In this document: piece by piece, positions 38,107 to 51,636 of the stretch
How positions within the stretch are numbered: the first letter of the stretch is position 1
Layout of the letters: each line of letters begins with the position of its first letter
Assembly (NCBI RefSeq): GCF_964340395.1
Contig: NC_135556.1
Location: 23,780,223-23,844,222, forward strand
Length of the DNA: 64,000 nucleotides
From: Glandiceps talaboti
Taxonomy: Eukaryota; Hemichordata; Enteropneusta; Spengelidae
Direction of reading: 5' to 3'
The notes under the pieces: generated by a model
What the model was told of the DNA's origin: nothing
What the model saw: the letters and a program-made list of their open reading frames with translations, nothing else
The model's database searches: none
Translations under genes and position numbers: made by a program

Positions 38107-40728
38107 GAAGTCAAGTAATTATCTACTTGTAATGTGCTTAGTGAAATATTAGATTTGGTCAAGAATAGTCATGAAAAAAAACTAAACATGAATAAAAACA
38201 ATTTTAAGTAATATTATATTGAAATATGTCAAATTCAAATTTTAACTTCAGTCACTAATTATTCAAATTTGAAAATGTAAACACATATCAAAGCCGTGTT
38301 CATTTGGAGACTTCTCAGTGACAATGTCAGACCTTGCAGCTATTTCACTGTGGGCTGTCTGCCAATTAAGATATTTTGGCCTCCTTTCTTTATCTAATTG
38401 GCCATAGACAATTGATTAGTGCAGCCCACTATCTGTCCGCTTTGTTTCCTATAAATCTATTTTTACCACTTTGACGGTACCTAGTTGCCAACATGGTAGT
38501 AATTTCATATGAATGTAATTTCAAACATACATTTTTGAGAAAAGTATCTGTTGCTTTTAGGACATGCGATAAGAGTTTAGAATTTGGTGTAAACAAAACA
38601 AACAATTTTGGAGTGCGAGTACTCAATTTTGTTTTGTTTTTATTTATTTACATAAACCAGGCAGATCAGGTTGTAAAAAGAACTTGATTACATTCAAATT
38701 GAACAGGTACAAATAAATACAAAATAATTCACAGATTGACTTCCGGTTGTTCTTTCCCCATACTCCATCATGTAAAACATGTTTACAGACCGACTGATGC
38801 TGGAGGCCGATCAATAACGACAGAAACAAGTGGCCGCCATGGGGTTTCATACAACACCGATTATTTATAAATAATTCATACAGACCATCAATTTTTATTG
38901 GTGGTAAAGTCAAACTTATGACAAGAAAATTATGAGAGTTGAAAGGTCAGGGGTCGATCACTGCGACCTGTGTGGCCAATGACTGAACAGCAGCCATGTT
39001 TTGCTGTCAAATGACAGCAGGTGAACTGAGATTACTGGTACTCAGTCATGCATTACATGGCTACACCTTTTACATGTTGTCCTGAGGAATTCAGCCATTT
39101 TATTGATGATTATGATTCTACTAAAACTAAATTCAAATTATTTGCACCCTGAGTGTGAAGGAGAAGCTAAAAAAAATTACACCAAAAAATGAGCAGGGAA
39201 GTATTTTGATAAAAAATTTGGTTGTTATTGTTCACCTGAAATCTCTGTGGGAAGGCAGAGCAAATTAGTTTAAATATACAATTAAAATGTTTTGTACTCA
39301 GGATTAAAAATACGGACCATTTATTGACTAAAAAAATGACTTCTTAAAAAAAAAAGATGTGCATGTTACAGTAGGTTAAGAATACAGACAAAGGTAGAAT
39401 TTTAAATACCTGGCTAGCTTTTGAACCTTGGACCATTGTTGTGATCATCAGTTTATCAAACCTTTTACCCAAATATTTAGAATATTTTCAGTGCTATTTT
39501 CAGAGCATTGTGTTGTAACCTGGCTTTTGACCTTGGTCAGTCTATATTGCGATTGCCTAGCTTTACACATATCACCGTTACAAAAGAACCGCAGACAACA
39601 AATCAACACATGATGTTTTCCCACACTTTTGAAATGTAACAAAAAAATGTATTTTTTAGGGGGAAAAAATGTGTTCATTGTCATTATAAACTGCACACAG
39701 TCTTTTGTCACATGTAGAAAAAAAATAGGAAAATACAAAATGCAAAAACTTGACAAAATTTGAATTATTTCTATTTGTTTTTGACATTGTCATGGTTAAT
39801 CAGAATCGATAAGTCTAAATCAGAAATGGTACAAATTTGGAAGAACACTTAACAATGTTAGCAGTTTTGACAAGCAGACGACATGTTGTGAACTGTGTTT
39901 TTATAAAGGACCTGTTGCTTTGACACATGTAAACAGATAACACACTGGTGTAAAGTTACTGTAGTAAGTGTGGGAGTCTGCTTGCCAAATAACTGTTCAC
40001 CCACTCTTCACTCCCCTCCCCTCCCTTTCCCCCAGTTTTGGAACACTCCTTATATTAGTGATATTTTACAACATTTTGATGCAAAAATAAAAAGAGAAGA
40101 AAATTTTTCATCTGTTAAGCTCTAATATGGCAGTAAAGTATAAATCTGCTGATGTTTTAGCCATTTTCTCAAATTCCGAAGCTAAAGTTGCAACATATTG
40201 ACAACTGTCATTTTTACATTTTGCCTCCCTCTCTCTGTTATCAGGTTTCTGAACATATCAAAAAAGCAGGTCAACCTTAGATTTGTTTTTAGCATATTGT
40301 GATACATAGATCTTTGTCCTATATGACCAATAAGGCAGCTATAAGTTTCCACCTGCATTTTAGTACCATAGTGCATTTGATAAGCTTTGATCGATGCATT
40401 ACCCGTCAGAGCTGAGGTCAGTCTTTTCACAGCCAATCACTCTAGTCATCAGACTATATGTCTGTTCTTTTAATACAATAATGTTAATGTATTTTGTGTT
40501 TTGTTCAAAGTGGTTACAACTCACTGAGTGTATGTCAACTATTTTGTTCACATAATGGACACAGGTATTCCCATTTTCCAATTGACAAGAATGAGATTGT
40601 TTGGGCCACCAACATTACGGGTAGTGACATGAACCGACAAAGAAAAATAGCACTTACAATTATCTAGTAGACTGACATACAAGGTGCATTAGCATCCCAC
40701 TGAATCATCAACCATGTAGGCATTCTAC

Positions 40729-40730
<2 letters not shown>

Positions 40731-40786
<56 letters not shown>
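40731..40786 (+). repeat. (TG)n microsatellite
   Basis: About 27 uninterrupted TG units. Confidence 0.97.
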
Positions 40787-40788
<2 letters not shown>

Positions 40789-42089
40789 TAACAAACAATT
40801 CTTTGTTCTACCATTGGTTTATCGTTTTATGCCTGTACATGTTTTGATTACCTTAATCAACATTTCACCTTACATGTTTTTGTTTCTCTTTCTGTTTGTT
40901 AAAGCAACTGTTGCAAATTTTTGTTTTGTTTTAAAGAAAGTGTGTCCTTTCCCAGCCTGTAAGCAATATCAGACTAGCTATGGAATGTTAATTTGGTTAG
41001 GATTAACCTATTATTTTGTGTAGCTGTGACATCTCTCACCTTTCTTGTCACCTACAGGTTTTCATGCAACATATACTTACACAGTTCAAATTTTTACTTT
41101 GCAAAAATTTCTTTAATTAATTACTTCATCTTTGTGTGTGTGATATACCACTATAGCATCATAACATTTATTAGTGCCTAAATGATCATCTTGATTGCAA
41201 GAGCTCACTAGATTTGTAATTCTTGAGAATTTACCCAACCGTTGAGATTATTTTCACTGCAGGTTCTAATACCTATACACAATTGCCTTCTTGGGGCATA
41301 CAAATAACTGGAGGGCATCAATAAGTCTTAATTGTACCATTGACTAAATTGATTGTGTGTCTGGTCATTGTTTGACGTCAGCACCTGTGTGTTCTCTGGT
41401 AATTAGACTCCAAGATCATTAAGCTATTGTTTCTCAATTTGCCTCTGTTTGTGTTTCACTCAACTCCAAGCTAAATGAAGAGTCCTTCACTGCTACTAGT
41501 TAAGAAAAGAGTTAAGAGTTCAAAGGTCATATGTTAAGTTAGAAAAAAACAAATAAATCAGTAATCCCCTCCCACCACCTGTCAAGGATAACTTATCCAG
41601 CGAAGATAACAAGACAATACCAAAGAAAGAGAGGAAGCAGACTTTTGACCACTCAGAATATTTGTCATAATTTTACTCCATTCCCACCCTCCTCGCCCAA
41701 CAACCCCCACATAGAACCAACTCATCACCCTTCCCAGTAGGTTTCTAGGTGCAGGTATTTAAATACAGTCTTTACCAGATTTGTCAAAAACTTATCTGCC
41801 CCCCCCCCTCTCCATGTCTATTTACTTGTATTATATGATTATGTGTGAAATTGAGAATCTCGCCAAAGTTATAAATCTATTCAATTACTTCTCAGACTCT
41901 TGATTATTCTTGGACATTCTTCAAAATTAGCCTAGTACGATAATTTACTTGAAGTTATATACTACAGGCAAACAAATAAAGAGTGGATGTGACATTACTT
42001 GGAAATCTTATAATTTCATTATTTTCAAATAAAATGTCATTCCTTCATTCCTGAAACAGGTAGAGTATTTGAAGGACCACCAAACCCTA

Positions 42090-42770
42090 CTTCAAAGCAT
42101 GCATACACAAACACCACCTCTACCCCATGGTACACACACCAACCAAACACCACCCCATGTATACATGCACAAACACAACACCACCCCATGCATATACACA
42201 CCAACATAACACCACCCCATGTATATATACACTAACATAACACCACCCCATGCATGTAAACACCAACATAACACCACCCCATGCATATAAACACCAACAT
42301 AATACCACCCCATGCATATAAACACCAACATAACACCACCCCATGCATGTAAACACCAACATAACACCACCCCATGCATATAAACACCAACATAACACCA
42401 CCTCATGCATGTAAACACCAACACAACACCACCCCATGCATATACACATCAACATAACACCACCCCATGTATATATACACTAACACAACACCACCCCATG
42501 CATATATACACATACTAACATCATCACAAGTTATGTATACACACACACACATACCACCCCAAGCTATGCATACAGACACCAATACCACCCTAAGCTAATA
42601 CATACACACACCTACACCACCACCACACCAAGCTATGCACACACACACCAACATAAATGCCACCCCAAGCTATGCATACATACACCACCACCACACCAAA
42701 CTATGCACACATTCATCAACACCAATACCACCCCAAGCTATGCATACATACACCAATACCACATATCAGA
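42090..42770 (+). repeat. 31-bp tandem repeat grading into CA/CCA-rich sequence
   Basis: The unit ACCACCCCATGCATATAAAC then ACCAACATAAC recurs at least a dozen times to about 42520, then degenerates into ACACAC and AGCTATGCATACA units. Because 31 is not a multiple of three, each minus-strand frame reads the unit in all three phases in turn (GVVLCWC, GGVMLVF, GWCYVGV), and at least two frames stay open for about 330 bp. Treated as a satellite, not a gene. Confidence 0.9.
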
Positions 42771-44495
42771 TGCTTTCCCTTGCACCCATGCAGGAAATAC
42801 TCAAATGGCCATAGACAATGCCATAACAGTCCCAGAGGATCACAAAAAACCCTGTTAGTGTATCTGTTTTTTATTTACTTAATATATTTCTGTACATTTC
42901 CTATTTTTCTTTATCAGTTTTTGACATTTTGATAACTATTATTTCATTTCAAAGGAGAAGTCCAGTCAGGCTTATTTCTGTTTACTTACTTATGTGTGGT
43001 TTTGGGTGATAAAAAAGTACCATGGTAACTTACTATTAATCAACTTTCAAATCGTGTAAATAAGCCCCTGTGTACTTGAACTGTGTTTAAGTACTAAAAT
43101 AGACAAGATACAGAACTAAAAATAATGGCTGTAGATCTTGGAGGAGACTCTTCAAGATCTATGTACCTGTATAGGAAGCGATAAAAACAATAACACCTGA
43201 TTGAATGGTTTACATCTGGCATCCTTAAGTAGGTGATAATGATGAAGATAATAACTGCATTTGTCCACAACTGTCATCTTCCCATCCTTAGTATAGTACC
43301 TTTACTAAAGTAGACCTCAAAGAGGTGATAATGAGGAGGTTGGAGTCCTTTTTAATGTTTACAAATTCTGTCAAAGATTTGTAAGAATGACTGAAAGGTA
43401 GAAACCAATTATGAAATCAAAGTCTTGTGTGTCGATCATTTGTACCTCAAGGCTTTACATACAAAGTATGTTAGAGAAAGAATGGTTTCCCTGTATCCAC
43501 CATACACAAAAGGGGGCATATGCTGGCACAATGACCATCCATTTATCTGTCTGTCTGTCTGCTGGCACTTCTTTCCATCCATCCATCCATCCATCTGTCT
43601 TTATGTATGTACATGTGTGTGCATGTATGCGTTAATGTGCATATGCATGTATGTATGTATGTATGTATGTATGTATGTATGTATGTATGTATGTATGTGT
43701 GTGTGTGTGTGTGTGTGTGTGGAGAAGGGTAAAAAGGGAGAAGAACAAGAAGAAATAGTAAAAGACCACTAAAATGTTATCTCATATATGTATGCTATAA
43801 CATATGCTTATTTATAGCCATATGAATAGATCAAACTCTTCCACACAAGACCTTCTATTCTTCTACTAGTAGAAGTACACCAGCAACAAGCTGGGAACAC
43901 CACACCTACTACTCGAAGCTGGTTATAGTTTACCTATGAATGCCATATATACATCCAAACCTTCAATTGTCAGGGCCCCTACTTGCTGACCAAATCTAGT
44001 TATGTAGACTATCATAAGCAAATGCTTTAATGAGTGGACGAATTGTATATGATAAGATGAGATCTGACCAGTACAAATTAAACTGGGTAGACTCTACTAC
44101 AACCGAATGTTTGATGAGAAGCATTACTTATAGTGGGACCCAGCCACCACAAACCAAACCGAAATTAATGCTTAATGCTTCATCTAATCCCCATTTTAAT
44201 CTTTAGACTTGTATTAATCATATAGATCATCTACCCTTGTCAACCTGTTGAACCCATACGACTCATGGAGGGCAATCACAGTGAAGTAAAACGGCTAGGT
44301 ATTCTTAATTAGAATTAAGTTTATATGCAAGTTCTAAACTAAATTTGCAATCAAAGAGCAGAATTCAAAAGCTTATTCATATAGCTGTATGTACTGTAAA
44401 ACCGACAACTACTTGTGTCGCAAGGATATCTGCGACTGACTCATGTTAAACGTTCCCTACAAGCCAATCATACAGTTGCAGCCATAGGCAAAGAC
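42771..44495. other. No gene recognised; TCTG/CATC/TATG/TG microsatellites at about 43545-43721
   Basis: A run of short microsatellites, (CTGT)n, (CATC)n, (TATG)n about 60 bp, then (TG)n, gives open frames that are artefacts. The rest is AT-rich without recognised features. Confidence 0.7.
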
Positions 44496-44627
44496 GGTTA
44501 TTTATTAAGGTTTCTAGCTCATGGCGCAGTTGTAACTAAAGGCAAACTCCAGTACAGTAAAAAATATGGTTATTTAAGGTTTCTAGCTCATGGCGCAGTA
44601 AACTAAAGGCAAACTCCAGTACAGTAA
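44496..44627 (+). repeat. Tandem duplication of a 60 to 65-bp segment
   Basis: Copies at 44496-44560 and 44568-44627 share AGGTTTCTAGCTCATGGCGC and ACTAAAGGCAAACTCCAGTA. The second copy lacks a few bases in two places. Confidence 0.93.
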
Positions 44628-45882
44628 CAACTTAATTCTGTTTTATGGGCCTTTCTACTATCTAGAGCATGACACTGTTGTAGCTAAAATCAGAGAGAAG
44701 CTTACCGATACACGCAAAGGCTTGCTATCCATGGCCGATACAGTTAGAGCCGAAGAAAATATTGAAGAGCTAATGAGCCGAAGAAAAGACCTTAAGAATA
44801 ACAGCCAACACATTTTAGGTGTAGCTGACTTGATATGTGTAAAGTATAATTTGTAGGTAAGTTTGTGTGGTTGACCCTAGACCCTGGATCGAATTTCCAT
44901 GGTCTGTTAACTGACCGGTAATGAACAGCATACATGGACCCTGGATTTCACGCCAAGATGTACTTATTACATAGGAACGTACTTTCATATATTTCATTAT
45001 GTTGTCTACGCCATGCAGACACATCAGTCTACATCATACCGCCTCGGTTTATGTATATCTTACCAAAGCATTTTCTTGTACTGAGATTTCTAATCAATAG
45101 CCAGCACTCCTAAAAAAAACTCTTCGGTCCAATCTTTCAATCTATCAAATAACTGGAACATCTTTTGCTGCTAAATTACAAAGTCCCTTGATTTTGCTTG
45201 AATTCCTTAAAACTACACTAGCTGTACTAGCTGTAACCGTAGTATCGTGGTTTTTTTAATCAGACAACCAACAATATATTCACTGAAAATTGTTGAAATA
45301 CAAATAATCAGATATTGTACATTTTATCCAATACAATACTAGTATAGGTTGAACTCACGATATCGTTTGTGGCCCTGATTTTATGATGTGGACATGTGTA
45401 CAGCCATACAAAATACATTTACTCAAAGTTCAGGCTGTGTGATATTTCCAGTCCGTCACTACATCTAACAAAATATTTTTAAACATTCAAATTACAGATG
45501 GTTCAGCTTTAACAGGCAAGAGTAGATTGGAACCACCACGGATGACAGAAAATCTTCTTCAAGTTGGTGGAATTACATTGTACCATGTCTTAGTCCATTT
45601 AAAGAAGATTTTAGTGCAAGAAAGTAGTTCTGAATCTTATTGATGTATATTGCATAGGTTACAGTTTTAGCAAACCAAATACAATAATCAAATATGCCTA
45701 TGTGGCCTGTGCAATGTATGCATCGCCATGCACCAGTGGCGTTTGTGTTAGAGAAGCAATCGTTGCGGCTCTTTTGGCACGTGGAACAGGGGGATGATAA
45801 GATCCAAGTTTCTACTTACTGCTGAATTGTTTCATGAGTGAAAACTGAAAAGAAACACATATACATGTGTAGCACTCTCTTG

Positions 45883-46225
45883 TCAAAGAAGTCACCAAAG
45901 ACTTTTACAACAGTATCATTAGACCATTCATTTACTTTGAGAGGTTGGCAGCCTGTGAGTCCTTCAGAATAGCTTACAATAGCATCATAGGACCATTCAG
46001 ATGCAAACTTCCTGGCTGGGCACCTTTTCAAGTCCTTCAAAGACGTCTACAGAAGTATCAATTTTAGAACATCCATTAGCAAACCTATAGTAGTTAGCAA
46101 CCAGTTTCAAATCTTTCAAAGACTTCTACAACAGCTTTATTGGATTATTCATTTGTGAACTTTCAGGAGTTGGTAACTTGTTCTAAGTCCTTCAAAGAAT
46201 CAATGGAGCATTCAGTTAGGAGCAT
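45883..46225 (-). repeat. Degenerate 63 to 78-bp tandem repeat with protein-like minus-strand reading
   Basis: Five diverged units; on the plus strand each has a CCATTCA-like start, a GGTTGGCA segment and CCTTCAAAGAC near the end (landmarks near 45922, 45994, 46060, 46140 and 46202). On the minus strand a 74-codon frame reads repeats such as ASEWSYDAIVSYSEGLTGC and VNEWSNDTVVKVFGDFFDK, about 24 residues apart; two further units read similarly in other frames or with stops. It could be a decayed repeat-protein gene or a non-coding satellite. No family recognised. Confidence 0.5.
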
Positions 46226-49200
46226 ATGAATTATTGAGGGATCAGTTTGCATCCTTGGTTTGATTATAGTAAGACACTGGGGACATCACCTCGAGAATGA
46301 TTGATTTACTTTTGATCACATACCTATAAGTTTTGTTAGAAGCCCAGAACGTTTGAATGAGGAATTAGCACTTGATGTTGCTCCAAATCACGTTCGTCTT
46401 TCAGGTGCAGTCATATCAAACATATGTATACTCGCAGCATGCTTTCAATGATTTGACATATACCTGATTAAGTTGATGAAGGTGAACAGAATTGTTAAAA
46501 TCGGCAAATTATTAAATATGACAGCCTAATCAGAAGAACTTAATCATATAACAGTGTTACTTATTCATCACCCTGCATATACAGATGTATAGTGTGAGAT
46601 ATAATTCATACGTTTTATGTAGAACTAGTCAGAGAGACAATGAAGGTGTTAGATATTGTGGAACGTATAATTAATGTCTGGAAAGTGGTTTAAGCAGGGG
46701 AATCGTTATGTGAAGTGTAGATGGTGGGCTGGTGGACAAGATAGCAATCAAAAAACTAAACTAACACATTGTCCCATCCGCCATGTGAGAGGTTGGCATG
46801 ACGTTATATTTTACTTTCACAAGTGGAAGGTTATGTGAACAATTCCGTCATCTCCTCCCCAATATGTGTAGATGGAAGACCTACAACTCCCCCCACCCCA
46901 CCCCCACCCCACCCCACACGCTGTTACAATGCGGCCATGGACAAATCTGATCATTGGATACACATTCTTTCGTAAGAATATGCTGCTCAGCTAGGCGTAC
47001 CTAGCTTCGGTTGATTATGCAGGATTTATCATGGAACAAACCGCAACTGCATTCCGGAACCACGGTGTTAAAGGCCACAGGCGAAACACTGTAGACAATA
47101 ATTACCTTGAACATCAATTGGTTTGGACGCATTCACGATTTTCAGAATGTTTTGGTTTTTACGACCTGCGAGACATGGCCACCAATTACCCACAGCATAA
47201 TCAGTGCATATTGCTTACAAGTATACAACTGATGCTCCTTCCCCAGGGAAAGCCCTCATGGCCACAATAAAGGATGTTATATGGCTTACTGCCAGGGCTT
47301 CATAAATTGGTGATATGTACCAATGCTTTAATGTATGCTCTTCTGCATACAAAGGAGACCTTTGGATATGGTACATTGATTATTTACGAGTAGTAAATAA
47401 ATCGTCTGATGTTATTTGCCCAACTTTGTCACTAGTTGCTTGCATGTATAGTCACCATCGTAGCACTAACTAACAGCGAATTTTCGTCATCAAATGCCAT
47501 AGCCCAGAGATTTGTCGTTGACTTTCAAATCTACAGAAATGATTTGAAAGCCAACGAGGAGTCTCTGCTACAGATGTCACAAATCACGTAAGAGTAAGAT
47601 ACTTTTTGAGAAAGTTGTCGGTGTTGTTTTTGTTATCGTTGTTGCTGTTCTTTTTGTCGGCGTTTGTAGTAGAAATGTCTTAATCTGCACACTGATGTGC
47701 AATAATTGTGAATATATGAGTAGGGGAAAGGGGGTGGGGGAGGATGGCAAACTAACGTCATGCTCACCTACAACCATCTACAGTCTATCTGCCCCTTTCC
47801 CCTACTCATATAAACCCTTTCCTACTTTCTCCCTCCTTATTCGGCAACCACTATCTTAAAGTCATATATCATCTGACTGTCGTAAGTCGATAGAATAACG
47901 TCATATTTTGGGGGTTAGGGGTTTGTCAAAACCAAATGCATCTACGGTACCCGTTGCAAAGTCTTCGTCTTGAATTAAGCTCTCATAAAATTGATCAATT
48001 TTATTTCACCGTATTTTAAGTGTCAAAAGAATGTGACAACTATATGATCATATTTCTGTCCACACATACACTTCAATGTGTTGCAAAACATGTATGTATA
48101 CACAATACTTGTACATGTAAATACAGACGTATTGACATTTGTGTGTGTACATGCCCACACGCGCACGCCCACACACCTTTCAAAAACACGAAGAACATTT
48201 ATTACAAAACAAGTAAGTACATATGTTGTAATGCTTATAACACAGGGTAATCGATCCTCTTTTGTTCAAGACCATGTTTCATTTTAACACGGCTTTGGTG
48301 ACAGTTAAACCAAGTTCCTTTTGAAGACACTTTGTTGGCCCGTTTTCAACACATTTCTGCACGCTTCAGAAAACTATACCATAATAGAACACTATATGAT
48401 CAGCAAGGCTTATAAATCAAACTCATTCCATTTTCATTTTTTACATGGACTCGTCAACGATGACTTTACAGGGAAAGGGGCGAAAGGTTGCCGTTTTTCC
48501 CCGAATCGATGATAAATCAATCAAATTTCAATTGTTCCCAGGGGTTTTAGTTAGGGAGAGGTAAAAACAATCAATACTTGTCCCGTCAACAATAAAGTTC
48601 AAACGAGTGCCAAAGTTTCGAAAAAGGTACTTATTATTATATTCACAGTACTGTGTTTGTCCTAGATTCTGTCTGGGCTTGCAATACAAGTAGGGGTTTG
48701 ACACAGAACATTTCATCCGTATCTTTAACCAAGTCCTATGATTTACAATGAAAAATGAGTAACAGGAGACAAATTGATTTGATAACAGCCAACAACGACT
48801 GGAATACTTAGTGGATTGTTAGATTACCATGGTGGGATGTAAAGTACAGCGAACTCGTGTCAACACGAAACCATTTTTATTTCCCCCGTCCAAACAGATA
48901 TTCATAACGGCTTGCTTGTAGTCAGCTTGTTGACAACGACGTAAGCATGATCTTAAACTGTCTGAGCGAAGCAGGGTAGAACAGAAATTCATTGGGGGAG
49001 GGGGCGTGGGTGAATAAACTAAAGGTACTGAAGGGCGAAGGCTGTGGCATAAATTAAAACGTTCACTTTGACAAATAAATGTGACTGTTCGAAGTTTGTT
49101 AGAGACATGACACTTTGGCGATTGGATGGGTTGTAAAATTATGATATTATGAAATAACTCCAAGTCATTGCACATTAAAAAATTTGATACATGTATCTGA

Positions 49201-49367
49201 ATATTAGCATAAGTTATGATTATATTATCTATCGTCGATTCTTTTTGTCTCGAAAGATAAAGTTTCCTTGTGGTTTCCTTGCTTGACCATGGCCTGGCCA
49301 TGATAAATATTTCGTCACGGTAATTTTTCCACGGTCATATGAGGGTCATACCAGACAGTCACCAGTC

Positions 49368-49370
<3 letters not shown>
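46226..49370. other. About 3.1 kb without a recognised gene
   Basis: Contains two unassigned frames: 47031-47270 plus (79 residues) and 48819-49301 minus (160 residues). Neither has recognisable domains, splice context or compositional support. A CCCCA-rich tract lies at about 46880-46917. Confidence 0.55.

Positions 49371-49461
<91 letters not shown>
49371..49461 (+). repeat. (TA)n microsatellite, about 90 bp
   Basis: Pure AT dinucleotides, able to extrude as a cruciform. Confidence 0.98.
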
Positions 49462-49463
<2 letters not shown>

Positions 49464-50124
49464 AAACCCCTTCGCCTTTACATAAATTTCGAAATATGCC
49501 CATTCTCTTTTTTCTTATGACACTCAAGAGGGTCATAGAAGCAAAGCGAGCACATGGCGTGTATGCAGACTAAAACTCTGAAATCTCGTACGATTTGCAC
49601 TTCACGACAATGTTTTGATGAATTGTAATTTAGCATAAAGTGACAAGATTATTTACTTAACGGCCAGGATTACCTGAAGCTTGTTTTACGGCCTAAGGAG
49701 GCATTATTCGTGTTTATTGTTTACTGCTTGTTAATGTTGGCCATCAATACCAGCCAAAGGCAACCCATGAAGTATTGATTTTCGGATTATCCCTTTTGGC
49801 GTTTCTCGTCCATTTTCGCGCCAAAGTCTCTTTCGTCCCCAAAGGAACACGAGACTATGACCAATTTTGATATATGTATTCATCAAAAACGAAGAGAGTA
49901 CATTTCTTGGGATCCTTCAAGAATATATAAAGTGTTCGTCCTCTCAGACATGTTTATTTACTTGTAAAGTTTAGAATTGTTGTTAATGTATATCCTAAAC
50001 TGCTGATTGGAAACTTTAACTGGGCATTATTCTAAAATTGCCCCTAATAGGACAGGCGGGGCCTAAAATTGTTATATCATTACGGTAATGTAGACATAAA
50101 GACTTGAGTGACTTCACGTAAAAA

Positions 50125-50205
50125 ATGGCGGAAACCCCAAGAACTGCGGATAAATGGAATATTGGCCCGTGGCGACCACACCAGTTCCACTACACAGAAC
50201 TTTAA
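50125..50205 (+). CDS. Small ORF in a promoter-like context (26 codons), unknown
   Basis: AAAAATGGCGG gives a strong start context that is also YY1-like. The frame reads MAETPRTADKWNIGPW then RPHQFHYTEL and stops. The composition (two Trp, two His, Tyr, mixed charge) looks like real protein, and the 5' end resembles a first coding exon, but no donor is clear before the stop. It may be a short peptide gene, a lost first exon, or chance. Confidence 0.2.
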   Translation: MAETPRTADKWNIGPWRPHQFHYTEL

Positions 50206-51551
50206 TGTTTTAGATGGCATTCCTTATTTCTACCGTAATTATGCACATCAGACTTCCAAAACGAAGTCAAGCTGGCAGGTCTGAAGTGGGATTAACCTAC
50301 AATAAACCAGTATGATAGTTCGATGTTTGTCAAAAGTTTTCAGTCAGTTCATTGTCAGGAGGTGTCATGTATTGATTTACCTTGTACATTGTTGTAATTG
50401 TACACCTGCAAATTGTGCAGAGCTAAAGCCGAGAACGAGTCCATCTGTTCCTTTCCGTAACGACTCTCAATTGTGTTGCTGTGTTTACTTGTTGTTTCAA
50501 AGTCACCAGTTTCTAGGATATTGTAATGAACTAACGATATGTAGATGATGGATTGAACTATCTTGCACAGTGCTTGGGTCATGGAACAACAATATTTCGT
50601 TGCAGTAGCAGGTAGTCTAAGAGAGGTTGATGGTGGATCGCAATGTAGTTGACAAGACAAGTTACTTGAGTCAGTAAAGCCTCAACTCCTATCCTATCTT
50701 GGGTGTTCTGCTCTGTAATTGTATACCAATACTAACATGATAACAAAACGGAAACGTCAGGATTATGGGCGAATTATACAGCTTAAAAGGGTTTTCTTTT
50801 GTGGGGATTATTTTTTTGTATACCATCGTCAGCTACCTAGTGTCTCATGGGCAACCTGTATGAATGCATGCAATAAACACTTGCTCTCACATGCTTCAGA
50901 CGGTTCCAAAATGTCTGCATTTTATCACTATCTGAAAGGAGCGATCAATTTGGATGACTATCACACTTGATGAAGGCACACACATCAGTATCAAGTGAGA
51001 TTTATAGTTTAGTACTGACTTCATTGTTTGTCTATATGCGACACAGGTGTGATAACCGAGTTTTCTAACAATTAGGGCCACATTTTAGCACAATGTCAGC
51101 CCACTACAAAGACATAATCAAAGCAGGGTCCAATACTCCATAAAAGTATTAGTAGAACACAGAGGACTTCAAGAAATTCAGCTATATGTTTGAAATAATT
51201 TACTTAGGATTTCAATGCAAGGTATTCCTAAACGTGCCAGTTAATGAACCACCATAGTGCGAAATCTTTAATTACCAAACTTGTCCTAGAAATTGTTTAG
51301 TTGAAAAAAAAACTAGCAAACAAACTGTATTCGATCATTTCTATTATTGGAAAGAATAAGTTATGGGAACTATACGTGATATTTGAAATTGTTTTAGTAT
51401 ATAGACCACTTCATAATTAAAGGAATTTGCTTGAACTAATGGTATGTAATACAAGATGGAAGGGGAAGGGTGGGGACTAATAATCTAATTGTTATTCCAT
51501 TGTTCATATTTCAATATATGGCAATTATCATCCTCATATCGTGAAGTACAC

Positions 51552-51636
51552 ATTGACGGGTAATAGGTGTATTTTACAAATTGACGGGTAATAGGTGTAT
51601 TTTACAAATTGACGGGTAATAGGTGTATTTTACAAC
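51552..51636 (+). repeat. 28-bp tandem repeat, three copies
   Basis: The unit ATTGACGGGTAATAGGTGTA then TTTTACAA is repeated three times without a mismatch, so the duplication is recent. Confidence 0.96.

Larger units (their letters stand above)
35491..42089. other. About 6.6 kb without a recognised gene
   Basis: Short frames only. It contains a three-copy 40-bp tandem repeat at 36949-37069, a CTCF-like motif at 38093 and a TG microsatellite at 40731. I searched this stretch and everything to the window end for an FGF-type gene (minus strand), because vertebrate NUDT6 overlaps FGF2, and recognised none. Confidence 0.6.

Noticed and set aside
47031-47270. 79-codon plus-strand frame
   Set aside because: No recognisable domain or splice context; treated as chance.
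48819-49301. 160-codon minus-strand frame
   Set aside because: No domain, no conserved motif and uneven composition; this length is expected by chance in 64 kb of six-frame translation.
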